Source of the DNA: Symsagittifera roscoffensis
Lineage: Eukaryota > Xenacoelomorpha > Acoela > Convolutidae
NCBI RefSeq assembly: GCF_963678635.1
Contig: NC_087065.1
Location: forward strand, 310,001-374,000
Reading direction: 5' to 3'
DNA length: 64,000 bases
Position 1 is the first letter of the stretch. The number at the start of each line of letters is the position of its first letter. Below the pieces are notes generated by a model that made no database searches, was not told the origin of the DNA, and saw nothing but the letters and a program-made list of their open reading frames with translations. The translations under genes were made by a program, and so were the position numbers. This document shows, piece by piece, positions 15,001-27,104 of the stretch.

Positions 15001-17167
15001 CAGTGGTGGTGACGAAAAACATCATATCAATTAAAAAATTAACAAGCCAAGCCTATAAGTAAAAAAACAGTGCATCCTCGAAAGAAAAATTATTTGAAAA
15101 AAAAGTAAAGAGTTTTTCCATTCAAATCTTTTAACTAACGATCAGAGGAACACCTGAAGCAAAGAAAAAGAACTCAGAGAATAAGAAACTTGTTTTAATC
15201 AATCAAAACCAAGATGATTTGTTAATCGAGCTAACACATTCAATTGATACAAATCTGTTAGAAAACCCTTGATAGTGACAAAACCTCAGTTCATTGCAGA
15301 ATCTGGCAATATAAAAAAAGGTCCAAACAGGATTATTTCTGTTAAGCATAGCTTGAGTGGACACTAGAAAAAGAATCGAACGCTTTGCAAATCGAGTACC
15401 GGAATCCGGAAAACAAAAACGAACCAAAATCAAACCTGAGCTCAATTTTATGGCTGATACGACAAACTTTTGTTGAAGCTAATGAATAACATGAACCAGG
15501 CATCGAAAACATCAGAAAAGAATGGTAATCATATATTCAGTGGTAGTGACGAAAAACATCATCTCAATTTACAATTAACAAGCCAAGCCTATAAGTAAAA
15601 AAAACAGTGCATCCTCGAAAGAAAAATTATTTGAAAATAAGGTAAAGAGTTTTTCCATTCAAATCTTTTAACTAACGAACAGAGGAACACCTGAAGCAAA
15701 AAAAAGAACTCAGAGAATAAGAAACTTGTTTTAATCAATCAAAACCAAGATGATTTGTTAATCGAGCTAACACATTCAATTGATACAAATCTCAGTTAAA
15801 AAACCCTTGATAGTGACAAAACCTCAGTTCATTGCAGAATCTGGCAATATAAAAAAGGTCCAAAGAGGATTATTTTTGTTAAGCATAGCTTGAGTGGAAA
15901 CTAGAAACAGAATCGGTCACTTTGCAAATCAAGCACCTGAATCAAGAAAACAAAAACTAACTAAAATCAAAACTGAGCTGAATTTTATGGCTGATACGAC
16001 AGAAACTTTTGTTGAAACTAAAGAGTAATATGAACCAGGCATCGAAAACATCAGAAAAAATTAATCATATATTCAGTGGTAGTGACGAAAAACATCATAT
16101 CAATTAAAAAATTAACAAGCCAAGCCTATAAGTAGAAAAAACAGTGCATCCTCGAAAGAAAAATTATTTGAAAAAAAAAGTAAAGAGTTTTTCCATTCAA
16201 ATCTTTTAACTAACGATCAGAGGAACACCTGAAGCAAAGAAAAAGAACTCAGAGAATAGGAAACTTGTTTTAACCAATCAAAACCAAGATGATTTGTTAA
16301 TCGAGCTAACACATTCAATTGATACAAATCTCAGTTAGAAAACCCTTGATAGTGACAAAACCTCAGTTCATTGCAGAATCTGGCAATATAAAAAAAGGTC
16401 CAAAGAGGATTATTTTTGTTAAGCATAGCTTGAGTGGAAACTAGAAACAGAATCGGTCATTTTGCAAATCAAGTACCTGAATCAAGAAAACAAAAACTAA
16501 CTAAAATCAAAACTGAGCTCAATTTTATGGCTGATACGACAGAAACTTTTGTTGAAGCTAATGAGTAATATGAACCAGGCATCGAAAACATCAGAAAAAA
16601 CAGTAATCATATATTCAGTGGTAGTGACGAAAAACATCATCTCAATTTACAATTAACAAGCAAAGCCTATGAGTAAAAAAACGGTGCATCTACTAAAGAA
16701 AAATTATTTGAAAATAAAGTAAAGTTTTTCTATTCAGATCTTGTAACTAATAAACAAAGGAACACCTGAAGCAAAAAAAAAAGAACTCAGAGAATAAGAT
16801 ACTTGTTTTAATCAATCAAAACCAAGATGATTTGTTAATCGAGCTAACACATTCAATTGATACAAATCTCAGTTAAAAAACCCTTGATAGTGACAAAACC
16901 TCAGTTCATTGCAGAATCTGGCAATATAAAAAAAGGTCCAAACAAGATTATTTTTGTTAAGCATAGCTTGAGTGGACACTTGAAACAGAATCGAACGCTT
17001 TGCAAATCGAGTACCGGAATCCGGAAAACAAAAACGAACCAAAATCAAACCTGAGCTCAATTTTATGGCTGATACGACAGACTTTTGTTGAAGCTAATGA
17101 ATAACATGAACCAGGCATCGAAAACATCAGAAAAGAATGGTAATCATATATTCAGTGGTAGTGACGA

Positions 17168-17644
17168 AAAACATCATCTCAATTTACAATTAACAAGCCA
17201 AGCCTATAAGTAAAAAAACAGTGCATCCTCGAAAGAAAAATTATTTGAAAATAAAGTAAAGAGTTTTTCCATTCAAATCTTTTAACTAACGAACAGAGGA
17301 ACACCTGAAGCAAAAAAAGAACTCAGAGAATAAGAAACTTGTTTTAATCAAAACCCTTGATAGTGACAAAACCTCAATTCATTGCAGAATCTGGCAATAT
17401 AAAAAAGGTCCAAAGAGGATTATTTTTGTTAAGCATAGCTTGAGTGGAAACTAGAAACAGAATCGGTCACTTTGCAAATCAAGTAGCTGAATCAAGAAAA
17501 CAAAAACTAACTAAAATCAAAACTGAGCTCAATTTTATGGCTGATACGACAGAAACTTTTGTTGAAACTAAAGAGTAATATGAACCAGGCATCGAAAACA
17601 TCAGAAAAAAAGTAATCATATATTCAGTGGTAGTGACGAAAAAC
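17168..17644. repeat. Satellite monomer with internal deletion
   Basis: Near 17345 this monomer jumps from ttgttttaatca directly to aaacccttgatagtg. It lacks about 70 bases (the segment with gatgatttgttaatcgagc) that its neighbours carry. It is a class B copy flanked by ordinary monomers. Confidence 0.85.
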
Positions 17645-18717
17645 ATCATATCAATTAAAAAATTAACAAGCCAAGCCTATAAGTAAAAAAACAGTGCATC
17701 CTCGAAAGAAAAATTATTTTAAAAAAAAAGTAAAGAGTTTTTCCATTCAAATCTTTTAACTAACGATCAGAGGAACACCTGAAGCAAAGAAAAAGAACTC
17801 AGAGAATAAGAAACTTGTTTTAATCAATCAAAACCAAGATGATTTGTTAATCGAGCTAACACATTCAATTGATACAAATCTCAGTTAGAAAACCCTTGAT
17901 AGTGACAAAACCTCAGTTCAATGCAGAATCTGGCAAAATAAAAAAGGTCCAAAGAGGATTATTTTTGTTAAGCATAGCTTGAGTGGAAAATAGAAACAGA
18001 ATCGGTCATTTTGCAAATCAAGTACCTGAATCAAGAAAACAAAAACTAACTAAAATCAAAACTGAGCTCAATTTTATGGCTGATACGACAGAAACTTTTG
18101 TTGAAGCTAAAGAGTAATATGAACCAGGCATCGAAAACATCAGAAAAAAAGTGATCATTTATTCAGTGGTAGTGACGAAAAACATCATCTCAATTTACAA
18201 TTAACAAGCCAAGCCTATGAGTAAAAAAACAGTGCATCTTCTAAAGAAAAATTATTTGAAAATAAAGTAAAGAGTTTTTCCATTCAGACCTTGTAACTAA
18301 TAAACAAAGGAACACCTGAAGCAAAAAAAAAGAACTCAGAGAATAAGATACTTGTTTTAATCAATCAAAACCAAGATGATTTGTTAATCGAACTAACACA
18401 TTCAATTGATACAAATATCAGTTAAAAACCCTTGATAGTGACAAAACCTCAGTTCATTGCAGAATCTGGCGATATAAAAAAAGGTCCAACGAGGATTATT
18501 TTTGTTACGCATAGCTTGAGTGGACACTAGAAACAGAATCGGACACTTTGCAAATCGAGTACCAGAATCCGGAAAACAAAAACGAACCAAAATCAAACCT
18601 GAGCTCAATTTTATGACTGATACGATAGGAACTTTTGTTGAAGCTAATGAATAACATGAACCAGGCATCGAAAACGTCAGAATAAAATGGTAACCATATA
18701 TTCAGTGGCAGTGACGA

Positions 18718-19257
18718 AAAACATCATCTAAATTTACAATTAACAAAGCCAAGCCTATCAGTAAAAAAAAACAGTGCAACCTCGAAAGAAACATCGCTTA
18801 AAATTAAGTAAAGAATTTTTCCATTAACATCTTGTACTTAACCAAAAAACGAACACCTGAAGCAAAATAAACCAGAATAAAATATTTCGTTTTAATTAAT
18901 CAAACCAAGATGATTTTCAAGTCGAGCAAACACACTCAACGTATACAAAACTCAGTTAAAAAACCCTTGATAGTGCCAAAACCTCCGTTCATTGCAGAAT
19001 TAAGCAGATGAAATCAAGAGCCCCAAAACAGAATTATTTTTGTTGAGCATAGCTTGAGTGGAAACTAGAAACAGAATCGGACACTTAGCAAATCAAGTAC
19101 CTGAATCCAGAAAACAAAAACGAACCAAAATCAAAACTGAGCTCAATTTTATGGCTGCTACGACTGAAACTTTTGTTGAAGCTAATGAGTAATATGAACC
19201 AGGCATCAAAAAAATCAGAATAAAATGGTAATCATATAATCAGTGGTAGTGACGAAA
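18718..19257. repeat. Diverged satellite monomer near the array edge
   Basis: This monomer keeps the same order of landmarks but has many substitutions and small indels, for example in 18780-18960 and in 18990-19030, where the usual tctggcaatataaaaaaggtcc is rewritten. The two monomers after it (19258-20320) are closer to consensus. Confidence 0.8.
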
Positions 19258-20380
19258 AACATCATCTCAATTTACAATTATCAAGCCAAGATTATAAAAA
19301 AAGTGCGTCCTCGAAAGAAAAATTATTTGAAAAAAAAGTTAAGAGGTTTTCCATTCAAATCTTGTAACTAATGAACAAAGGAACACCTGAAGCAAAAAAA
19401 CTCAGAGAATAAGATACTTCGTTTTAATCAATCAAAACCAAGATGATTTGTTAATCGAGCTAACACATTCAATTGATACAAATCTCAGTTAAAAAACCCT
19501 TGATAGTGACAAAACCTGTTCATTGCAGAATCTGACAATATAAAAAAAGGTCCAAAGAGTATTATTTTTGTTAAGCATAGCTTGAGTGGACACTAGAAAC
19601 CGAATCGGACACTTTGCAAATCGAGTACCAGAATCCGGAAAACAAAAACGAACCAAAATCAAACCTGAGCTCAATTTTATGGCTGATACGAAAAACTTTT
19701 GTTGAAGCTAATGAATAACATGAACCAGGCATCGAAAACATCAGAATAAAATGGTAATCATATATTCAGTGGTAGTGACGAAAAACATCATCTCAATTTA
19801 CAATTAACAAGCCAAGCCTATAAGTAAAAAAACAGTGCATCCTCGAAAGAAAAACTAATTGAAAATATAGTAAAGAGTTTTTCCATTCAAATCTTGTAAC
19901 TAACGAACAGAGGAACACCTGATGCAAAAAAAAGAACTCAGAGAATAAGATACTTGTTTTAACCAATCAAAACCAAGATGATTTGTTAATCGAGCTAGCA
20001 CATTCAATTGATACAAATCTCAGTTAAAAAACCCTTGATAGTGACAAAACCTCAGTTCATTGCAGAATCTGGCAATATAAAAAAAGGTCCAAAGAGGATT
20101 ATTTTTGTTAAGCATAGCTTGAGTGGAAACTAGAAACAGAATCGGACACTTTGCAAATCGAATACCAGAATCCGGAAAACAAAAACGAACCAAAATCAAA
20201 ACTTAGTTGAATTTTATGGCTGATAAAAACCTTTTGTTGAACAGAATGAGTAATATGATCAAGGCATCAAAAACATCAGAATAGATGGGTAATCATATAT
20301 TCAGTGGTAGTGACGAAAAACATAAGTTCAATTCTAAAATTAGAAGCCAAGTCCAGAAAGCAACAAAACAGTAAAACATA

Positions 20381-20886
20381 AATTTTTTCATCGAATGAAC
20401 GATTGACTTCGTTTGCGCTCTGGTGAAACCATAACAGAGAGTTTTTTTTATCGCAGCTACACAAGATCAAATAACTAGCAGTTTATAGTGTATGGAAAAG
20501 CGGCTTACCGTATAATCACCGGAAGAGCGGAGAAATCAAAATTGATTTAATGTAACCTCCACAAGTGTTAAAGAAATATAAGAAACAAAGAGAAGCAGAA
20601 TTATTTCAGTTAACTTATCCGTGAAAATGATATCACGCAAACGTGTTCAACTCAAACAAAAGTCAAAATAACTGGGTCGCACTTATAATCAGTGACTCTT
20701 TTCACTGGGAAATCTGATGATTAAAATTTATTTTTGAAATAAGAATCACGTTGTTCGCCATTCAAAGTCCCTTTTTTTTTACAAAAAGGACTTTATTTGA
20801 AACTAAGTAATTGTAGATACAAAAATGAGGGTGAGTAGATACAAAATGAGGGTGAGAAAAACAAGGGTGCTCCTCAAAATGCTCAC
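20381..20886. other. Junction between satellite and last virilizer exon
   Basis: No exon was found here. The stretch contains an inverted repeat (aaagtcc at 20764-20770, ggacttt at 20788-20794, around a T-run). At about 20814-20855, next to the exon M donor, there is a direct duplication of roughly 21 bases (tagatacaaaatgagggtga). The next virilizer coding segment expected from the family is not present. Confidence 0.6.
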
Positions 20887-21360
20887 CTGTATTGTGTGCA
20901 GTGGAAGCTGTGCGCGTGTACATAGAGAGAATGTGCACGACTAGCTCCTTCACTCGTGTCGCCTTCATCTTCAACTTCACTCTATCGCCACCTCTGACCT
21001 TGGAGCAGACTACAGACTGCAGAGTCATCACCGCTTCAACCACTCTCAGATCTCGGAAGGGGATCTCATTGGACGACATCAGCTTCCCAATCATCAGCTT
21101 CATTATCTCCAACACAGCAACCGCAAAATCCACACACTGCGTTGTTATTGCTTCAGGTAACTTTGAGTTCAACTGATGGGACCTCCAGATGAAGGAGGAG
21201 TTTTGAACAACTGCCGAATTCACCAGGCGCAGTAGAATGTCGTATCCTGATGCTTCAAAAAGGTTTATCAACGCAGCCAAGTTTGCTTGCGGCTCACGCT
21301 CCTCATCCACAGTTGGCTTCTTTAGAAGCCGGAGAATGACGCGTAAACACGATATCATCC
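20887..21360 (-). CDS. VIRMA: virilizer exon M (last exon visible)
   Basis: The acceptor is ACATGTATTGCAG and the donor CAG|GTGAGC, leaving one base. It encodes MISCLRVILRLLKKPTVDEE, NLAALINLFEASGYDILLRL, VAVLEIMKLMIGKLM, and PFRDLRVVEAVMTLQSVVCS. Human counterparts are LTTALRVLCNVACPPP, NLAVIQLFSAEGMDTFIRVL, CTLTLLKTMLTELL, and FKDMRVPSALVTLHMLLCS. The family continues for roughly 800 more residues in human. Nothing of that is seen before the satellite array begins about 500 bases further on. Confidence 0.9.
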
Positions 21361-21764
21361 CTGCAATACATGTTGATCAACAATACAGAGATCTCGGTGC
21401 AGTACAGCTTGTGGCATAGAGACAAATCTGCACTAGGCAGATTTAATTAACAAAAACGTGGAATAGAGCTCAAAACAGAACAAAAACAACAAGGGGCGAA
21501 ATTTAAACCTGAAAGAATTGCAATTAAATCTTACACTCTTTTCCAATTTCCCCACGCTTGAATTTCAGTTTTGAAAAAGTAACTACGCGTTTTCATAATG
21601 TAATGAAAATTTGCATGGTGAACAAACTAACTATTTTTCACTGTTCTTCATACCTTTCATCGTAAACGCATTCAGCCATAATAACACGTAAGACAACTGA
21701 AAAAATTGAAAATTTGAAATATGGGGAGAAAGTGGAAAAGAGTCATATTAAAACTGTACATGGC

Positions 21765-21850
21765 CACAGAAGGAATCGATCCCAGCGCTTGTTCATCAAA
21801 CCGCGATACCTGCAAACCGCCACATCTTGAAGCCGAAATAACCTCAGAAT
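21765..21850 (-). repeat. tRNA-like SINE head fragment
   Basis: Read on the minus strand, this carries a tRNA-like 3' half with a B-box-like gggatcgattcc and an anticodon-arm-like region upstream (gtggcggtttgcaggt). It directly abuts the next SINE copy. It is too degenerate to be a functional tRNA gene. Confidence 0.5.
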
Positions 21851-21858
21851 TTCGCACA

Positions 21859-22015
21859 CGGGCGATGCTGCTCTTCGCAAACACTAGCGTGAACACGGCA
21901 AAAAAGCAGCTCTATAAAGTGGAACAGGCTGATAAGCCTCGGATTAGTATAAGTTCGGCCAAGTATCGGATTCGATACTGCTCCCTAGATCTTTTAAGAA
22001 AAATGTCGGCAAACC
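21859..22015 (-). repeat. SINE copy with hairpin-type 3' tail
   Basis: It shares with the copies near 24400 and 29085 the tail segment (ctcttcgcaaacact on the plus strand), the internal aaaaagcagctctat, and the B-box region ggattcgatactgc. It is diverged at its head. Confidence 0.6.
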
Positions 22016-22692
22016 GAACAATCTGAAAACTCACCGAGCAGCAACAATTGATCCGAGAGCAAAACTTTGAGCTATAAAGTTTTGAAACCCGGTATTTCTC
22101 GGCCCTCCACCCTCTCTTAAAGCACAAAAGATGAAAACATATATCCCTTTATAAATGACGCAATATTAGTCCACTATGACAATTATTGGCAGCCAATAGC
22201 ATGTAAGCCAATACTATTTATCCACACAACAAATATCAGAGAAAAAACAAAGCTAACCAAAAAACTGAATGATTCAACGTTGTTTTTTCAACATTCTAAT
22301 TTTGAAGAAAAACATCAAGTTCAAGCTTCAAATTTCTTTATGATTGGCACTAATTTGATGGAAACACAATTAAAGCACACTGAATCAACATTTCAGTTGA
22401 TTTTTTTTAAAAAGCCAACTTCCAGCCGCGAAAAAATCAAATTTCGTGAGAAAGACGTTGTCCTGAAGAAAAAAAGAAGCCAAAAAACTCATATACTTAG
22501 CAAAGCATGAAGGAAAATATACGAAGTCAGGGTTGGTTTTTTCAAAAGTTACAGTTAAAAAAATTGACCTTAAGTCCTTAAGTTACAATGAAAAACGGCG
22601 CCAAGAGAGTCAATAAAACTTCAAAATTTTAGAGAGTCAATAAAACTTCATATCTATTTTCAAAAGAAGTACTTTTACATCAAAAGTAAACA

Positions 22693-22873
22693 CTGAGGCG
22701 AAGCTGCGCTTCGCAAGCACTAGCGAAAAGACGACAAAAGCAGCTTTTTAAACATAGATACAAGACTCGAATTAGTTAAAATTCGGCTACGTCTCGGATT
22801 CGAATATACGACCTACTGCGACCAAGAGATTTTGAGTCTCACGCACTACCCACTCAGCTACGGACACTTAATT
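22693..22873 (-). repeat. tRNA-Leu-like SINE copy
   Basis: The minus-strand head matches a tRNA of the long-variable-arm type: an A-box-like region, an anticodon loop ctcaaaa (anticodon CAA, leucine-like) and a B-box region. It ends in the tail hairpin gcgaag...cttcgc (plus 22698-22714). Same family as the copies at 24396 and 29083. Confidence 0.75.
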
Positions 22874-23336
22874 TAAGACATACACTAGCCACAAATACAG
22901 CAGAGAACAGATGTTCTGCTAATTTCAATGCTACATTAGGTTAGAAAAAAACGTTGGTACTAACACACTAACGCTCGCAAGCAGGCTAGTGTGAACAACG
23001 AAAAGCCAAATTTTAGTGTGAGCAACTTTTAAGACATTTACCTTGCCGAAAAACAAATCACCACGACCTAATAAGTGTATTCGTTATAATCAGCGACATA
23101 ATTACTAAATTACAACAAAAGTCAAGACTGTTTAGGATGATTAGGATAATTTAAGAAGACACAATTGGCCGGAATATTTTGTGAAAGCCAGCAACAAACA
23201 AGTAATCTAATGATTCAGAGGTTCTGTTAGACAAGTTGAAGCCTGAAAAAAGTAGAGCGTAAACAATCATCCGTTCAATTTCAAAGAGCAAATGTGATTG
23301 AACAGTTCAGAGTGGTTCAGCAGAAAGTATCATAAC

Positions 23337-23668
23337 CTGGTGCCTCGAGGACAAATCTGGCGCCAAACTGCTCCAGCCGATGCTTCATGAAATACACCAG
23401 CTGTTCCACATGTGCGATTCCGATTTCAGTCAGCTGTTTCAGACTCTCCTCCTCCTCCTCCTTTTTCATCTTCTTCTGACTGGTTGCAGCTGCATGCTTA
23501 AGAGCAATCTGCACATCCCGCATTGGTTCCAGCCACTTGCACAGTTCCCTCATTCTGTGACACGAAATGCCATCAAGACACGATCTCGCGCCCTCTTCCT
23601 TTCCTCTGCACGACTCAGTCCAGCCGAGAATCGGAGGCGCTTCTTCTACTTCAGGCAACTGCAGCAGT
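23337..23668 (-). CDS. VIRMA: virilizer exon L
   Basis: The acceptor is CTGCTCGTTTCAG and the donor CAG|GTTATG, leaving one base. Contents: LLQLPEVEEAPPILGW; RMRELCKWLEPMRDVQIAL, which aligns with human KLQELGKWLEPLKNLRF; a Lys/Glu-rich insert; and IGIAHVEQLVYFMKHRLEQ, which aligns with the human NLIEYVKQNIDNL helix. The exon ends FVLEAP, and exon M continues G-M-I-S-C-L-R-V. Confidence 0.87.
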
Positions 23669-23948
23669 CTGAAACGAGCAGTAATCACTAAAACAAAACG
23701 TCGTCCTTTTCTCAATATCAAATTTTTCATACTTTCACAGCAGCTTAATGAAAAACAGAAAAATTCTATCATGAACAAAAACCTCAGAACAAAACCTCAA
23801 ACGAAAAAAAAAACTTGGCCGAATATTAGGAATTGAAGCTCATGCATTGAAAGTAAAACATTAAAAACGCGAATTTTGAAGCTGTTGCTATCACGGATGA
23901 TATGTTGGAAAGCGAGGTGTTGTGGTTGTTGTTATTGTTGTGACTTAC

Positions 23949-24243
23949 ATGAGCGCCCATGTCTCCACGTGTGACTCATCCGTCTCAGCCGCCCTCTGCA
24001 GAACAGTGGTGGCCAACAGAACCACATGGTCCACCTCAGTGCCTGTACCACTCTGCTCCACTTTAGTCTGCTGCTGGCCTTCGAAGGTCACTGACCTCCT
24101 AGTGGCTTTGGACTGTTCTGCTGCTGCTGCAGCTGTGTCCGAGTGGGGGGATCTTTGCTGCTGCTGCACGTGCGACACCAACAAGTGCGAGATGAACTTG
24201 AGAGAGTCGGTCTGTCTGAGCACGATAGCCACTGTTTCCGCGT
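23949..24243 (-). CDS. VIRMA: virilizer exon K
   Basis: The acceptor is GAGTGTGTTTTAG and the donor CAT|GTAAGT, leaving two bases. It encodes DAETVAIVLRQTDSLKFISH, then a Gln run and Ala run that look like an insert, then VDHVVLLATTVLQRAAETD. Position and character match the human DSTQTLQCITELFSHF helix and the following SVAYNYACILILVVVQSSSD segment. The plus-strand frame over the same interval is a shadow. Confidence 0.8.
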
Positions 24244-24395
24244 CTAAAACACACTCATACAACCATATAAAACATCAATACAACATACCACACACAACAA
24301 TCGTTTGAGCCGGTAATAGTTTTAGAAAAAAAACGGCTGTTACGCTAGACGAAAAAGCACCGAAACTTCCGCCGGCCACAGTTTGACATAAAACA

Positions 24396-24590
24396 TAGAG
24401 GCGAAGCTGCACTTCGCAAACACTTCCGAGAACACGACCAAAAAGCAGCTCTATCAAGTGAAATAAAAAAAGTAGAAATAAGCCTCGATTAGCAAAAACT
24501 CGGCTACCTGTAGGATTACAATCTGAGACCTACTGCAATCAAGAGATTTTGAGTCTCACGCAATATCCACTCAGCCACGCAAGCTTAAAA
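24396..24590 (-). repeat. tRNA-Leu-like SINE copy
   Basis: On the minus strand it starts aagcttgcgtggctgagtgg (A-box-like), then gagactcaaaatctc (anticodon arm) and a diverged B-box. The body ends in a perfect tail hairpin gcgaag-tgcag-cttcgc, plus 24401-24417. It sits in the intron between exons J and K, co-oriented with the gene. Confidence 0.78.
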
Positions 24591-25083
24591 ACCGACAAAC
24601 ACTAGTCACGAATAAAGCAGCTACATATGCTAACAATTTCCAATAGACTCAATTTTGCGATAGATAATTTGGAATATCAAAAACTGAAGGCATCCACACT
24701 AACTTTGCATGTAACAAATCGCAAGGCATAAAGCCACATTATGTAAAAATTATGCATTTCAAAAAATTGCGAGATATATAGAGTTAGAAAGTTTCTGAAA
24801 TCGAGTTTTTATTATTCTGATCTTGTTTGAAACAAATAGCTTTTTTCGGTTCATTTGATGAATCAAAAATGCATCAACCGTGCTAATTCATTACTATTCG
24901 AATGTCAGAGCACATGCTATTTTTGATCGACTCTAAATATAAAGAATAACAAAAACTCATTTCGACCTACATGAGATTCTTAACTGCGTTTATCAAAGCG
25001 AACGAAAAGAATAATGAAAAATTTTGCATTGCGATCAGGGAGCAAAAATGCCTAAATAACAGCTACACGATGTTAAGACTTGC
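24591..25083 (-). other. Remainder of virilizer intron J-K
   Basis: AT-rich. A stretch near 24600-24910 (for example gaaatcgagtttt, cttttttcggttcattt, ctattcgaatgtca) is repeated with divergence downstream of the SINE at 29290-29660, so the SINE and its flank were duplicated or share a longer element. No coding signal. Confidence 0.6.
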
Positions 25084-25195
25084 CTTCACGCAAAAGAGTG
25101 TAGATGCGCTCTAGGACAACTTTCGTCTTCTCCACTGTCGCCTTCTCTCTGTCTCTCAGCTTGCAGCTTTTCAACTCATCCACCACTTCTGTCGT
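25084..25195 (-). CDS. VIRMA: virilizer exon J, followed by a GC-AG intron
   Basis: The acceptor is TAATTGTTTTAG and the exon starts in phase 0. It encodes TTEVVDELKSCKLRDREKAT and then ERIYTLLRE, a charged helical segment. Only a GC donor, AAG|GCAAGT, lets the frame continue into exon K (one base carried over, making Asp). This is the second GC donor with perfect AG and AAGT flanks in the gene. Confidence 0.78.
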
Positions 25196-25380
25196 CTAAA
25201 ACAATTACATACTGTTCACTGGGAATCCCAAAGTGCTATTTCTGACAAAAGCAACTGGAAGAGCTGCATGTAAAATAATGCCCATGCTTGTTACATATTG
25301 TTGCGAAGTTGTATCATTGATTTACAATTTAACTGCAATTATGCATTATGGGACAAAAAAGAGACCGATGAGGTTCTAAC

Positions 25381-26036
25381 TTTGATGGCGCTGATCAGCT
25401 GAGCTGCCATTCTCTTCTGTCCCTCATCCCGATCTACATCCCAACCCACTCCACGCCCCTCCTCATTGCCCTGCTCTGTGCCACCAAGGAGGCCCTGGAC
25501 ACAACCCTTGACTGCATCCCCGTTGTGCACTAGAAAGGCCCTTCCCTCGTTGGACTGCAGCAGCCAGTCTAGTAGCCTTAACAGAGTAGCCACTAGCTTA
25601 CTGCACGACTGGTTCAACGGACTCGCCAACAGCAGCTGCATCTGGTCTAGCAGACCTCTCTCACTAATCAGACGGAACATGAAGCCATCATAGGCACGTG
25701 GCTCCAGTTTCTTCACTCCCTCTGGAACTCTGATCTGATTGTGGGCATAGCTTTCTAGCGCTTCCAGAAGAGCAGCGAATGCGTTCGATACTCCCTCGGC
25801 GTCGATCAGCATGAGCGAGTCAGAGGCGCAGCTTCTCATCTTCCTCGACACCTCAATGCTCTGCTTGTGACACAGATGAACACACTCGTAGATGTTGATC
25901 TTGTGCGCAATCACTGAGATGGCGTGGTTGATCCTCGTGCATTTGGAGCAGTTCAGAATTTCCAGCATTTTCACAAATCCATTCGATGCCAGAAGTGTTT
26001 TGATTCCAAGCGAACAACTGCACAATGCATCAATCG
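25381..26036 (-). CDS. VIRMA: virilizer exon I (helical core)
   Basis: The acceptor is AATATTGCAG and the donor AAA|GTTAGA; phase 0 at the 3' side. Features in order: IDALCSCSLGIKTLLASNGF; NHAISVIAHKINIYECVHL; a helical segment FAALLEALESYAHN; then LLDQMQLLLASP and LLRLLDWLLQSNEGRAFL. The last three parallel human INLLEEVFHLMETAPH, HHFLELVTLLLSIP and DVLKFLAQSQKGLLFF. The exon ends in a Gly/Glu-rich loop (around residues 190-210 of the exon) before AAQLISAIK. Confidence 0.86.
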
Positions 26037-26154
26037 CTGCAATATTGAATTACTAGCATTAGTTGCAGTTAATTAGTTTTTACTCCTCATATCTGCATCA
26101 TAACTTAAAACTTAAAGCTGGTTTTAAGGATGCCTGATTAATCTGGGGTGTTAC

Positions 26155-26236
26155 CTTCTAGAGCAAACAGTTTCATAGTTGAGACCATTAGCGGCTGGCT
26201 GACAAGGAGAAACAAGCTGTCCAACACCTGGGACGA
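26155..26236 (-). CDS. VIRMA: virilizer exon H
   Basis: Short exon with acceptor GTAACCTGTTTCAG and donor AAG|GTAACA; it starts in phase 0 and leaves one base. It encodes SSQVLDSLFLLVSQPLM and then VSTMKLFALE. This corresponds to human GVISGLFELLFADHVSSS and SLKLNAFKALD. Together with exon I the helix continues as FALEAIDALCS, matching FKALDSVIS in human. Confidence 0.83.
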
Positions 26237-26499
26237 CTGAAACAGGTTACTAATGACATAATCATAGAAGCTTGCAATCAGCGAAACACAGACAACAGAC
26301 AGTTGGAAACGCACAAAACAACTCAAGCATAACTTCGATTGAACTGTTCTCAATATTTCCCAACTTCAGAACTTTGAAGAAAAAAGCACCTCGGTCTTTA
26401 CTTTCCAAGCACCTTTTATGATTGACACTTTTTTATACAAAAACTGGCCTAATGAGAGAAAAATGGAACGATAGGCAAGGGTAATTTTTGGGAGAAAAT

Positions 26500-26700
26500 T
26501 TGAATTCGACCCCCTTAGCACCAAAACGGGTCAGCATTTAGTACTACTTTGGGACAACCTTTTTCGGCCGGCCGCTCTAAGAATTTTTCTTAAGGTGCCA
26601 ATATATACTTATGTTGGTGAGCGCGCCAGTAAAACACGATTTTGTAACCGACCTAAAAAGCTTTCTCAAAAATTTTTTTCTCAGAAATTTTTTTCTCTGA
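26500..26700 (-). mobile_element. hAT MITE fragment, diverged
   Basis: Inverted relative to the full copy at 60814-61237. Shared blocks, in inverted order, include aattcgaccccct, tggtgagcgcgcc and gacctaaaaag. No terminal repeats are left. Confidence 0.55.
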
Positions 26701-27104
26701 TTCAAAAATATACACACCAGAATTTTATACATTTACAAAATCATTGACCAGAGGGGACACTAAATGGATCTTTTGGTCGCTGGATAGTGTCCTAAAGTTT
26801 CTAACCACTATGTATAATTGTAGCATAGATTAGCACAATAATTAACACACGTAAAATTGCTTCATGATTATGATTTTAAGCTTTCATTAAAGTAACAATG
26901 AATTCAACACCGGTTATGGAATCTTTTTAGGCAGTCATTTGGTACCATTAAAACCCCATAAATGATCATTTCCCAGCCCAACCGCCGAAAAAAATGCATC
27001 AAATAGACATGTTTATGCAACCTTTTTCATAACAGTTAATAAAAAGTAGGGTTAGAAAATTCGTACTTTGAAATCACGCATCTATTTTTTTCACCATTTA
27101 AGTA

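Larger units (their letters stand above)
1..20380. repeat. Satellite array, about 38 tandem monomers of ~535 bp
   Basis: A landmark beginning catcatctcaatttacaatt recurs about every 521-554 bases (near 540, 1619, 2696, 3238, 3777, 4313 and on to about 20324). Monomers fall into two diagnostic classes. Class A has an aatcgaacgctttgc-type core followed by ccggaatccgg. Class B has an aatcggtca(c/t)tttgc-type core followed by ctgaatcaag. Class A dominates monomers 5-9, class B fills roughly 6.5-13.9 kb, and the two are mixed after that. Short frames of 60-80 codons on either strand recur because the monomer recurs; I do not regard them as genes. The last monomers, from about 18.7 kb, are more diverged, as expected at an array edge. 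The left edge lies outside the window. Confidence 0.97.
21361..23336 (-). other. virilizer intron L-M with SINE copies
   Basis: Besides the SINE-type copies listed separately, it contains a direct repeat of gagtcaataaaacttca (about 22607 and 22632) and a segment at 22936 resembling ttaggttgg-starting sequences near 29708 and 52332. No further coding segment is supported. Confidence 0.7.

Noticed and set aside
1-20380. CRISPR-like array
   Set aside because: The repeats are about 535 bp with no spacer structure, in a eukaryotic context.
23922-24308. 128-codon plus-strand frame
   Set aside because: Antisense shadow of virilizer exon K.
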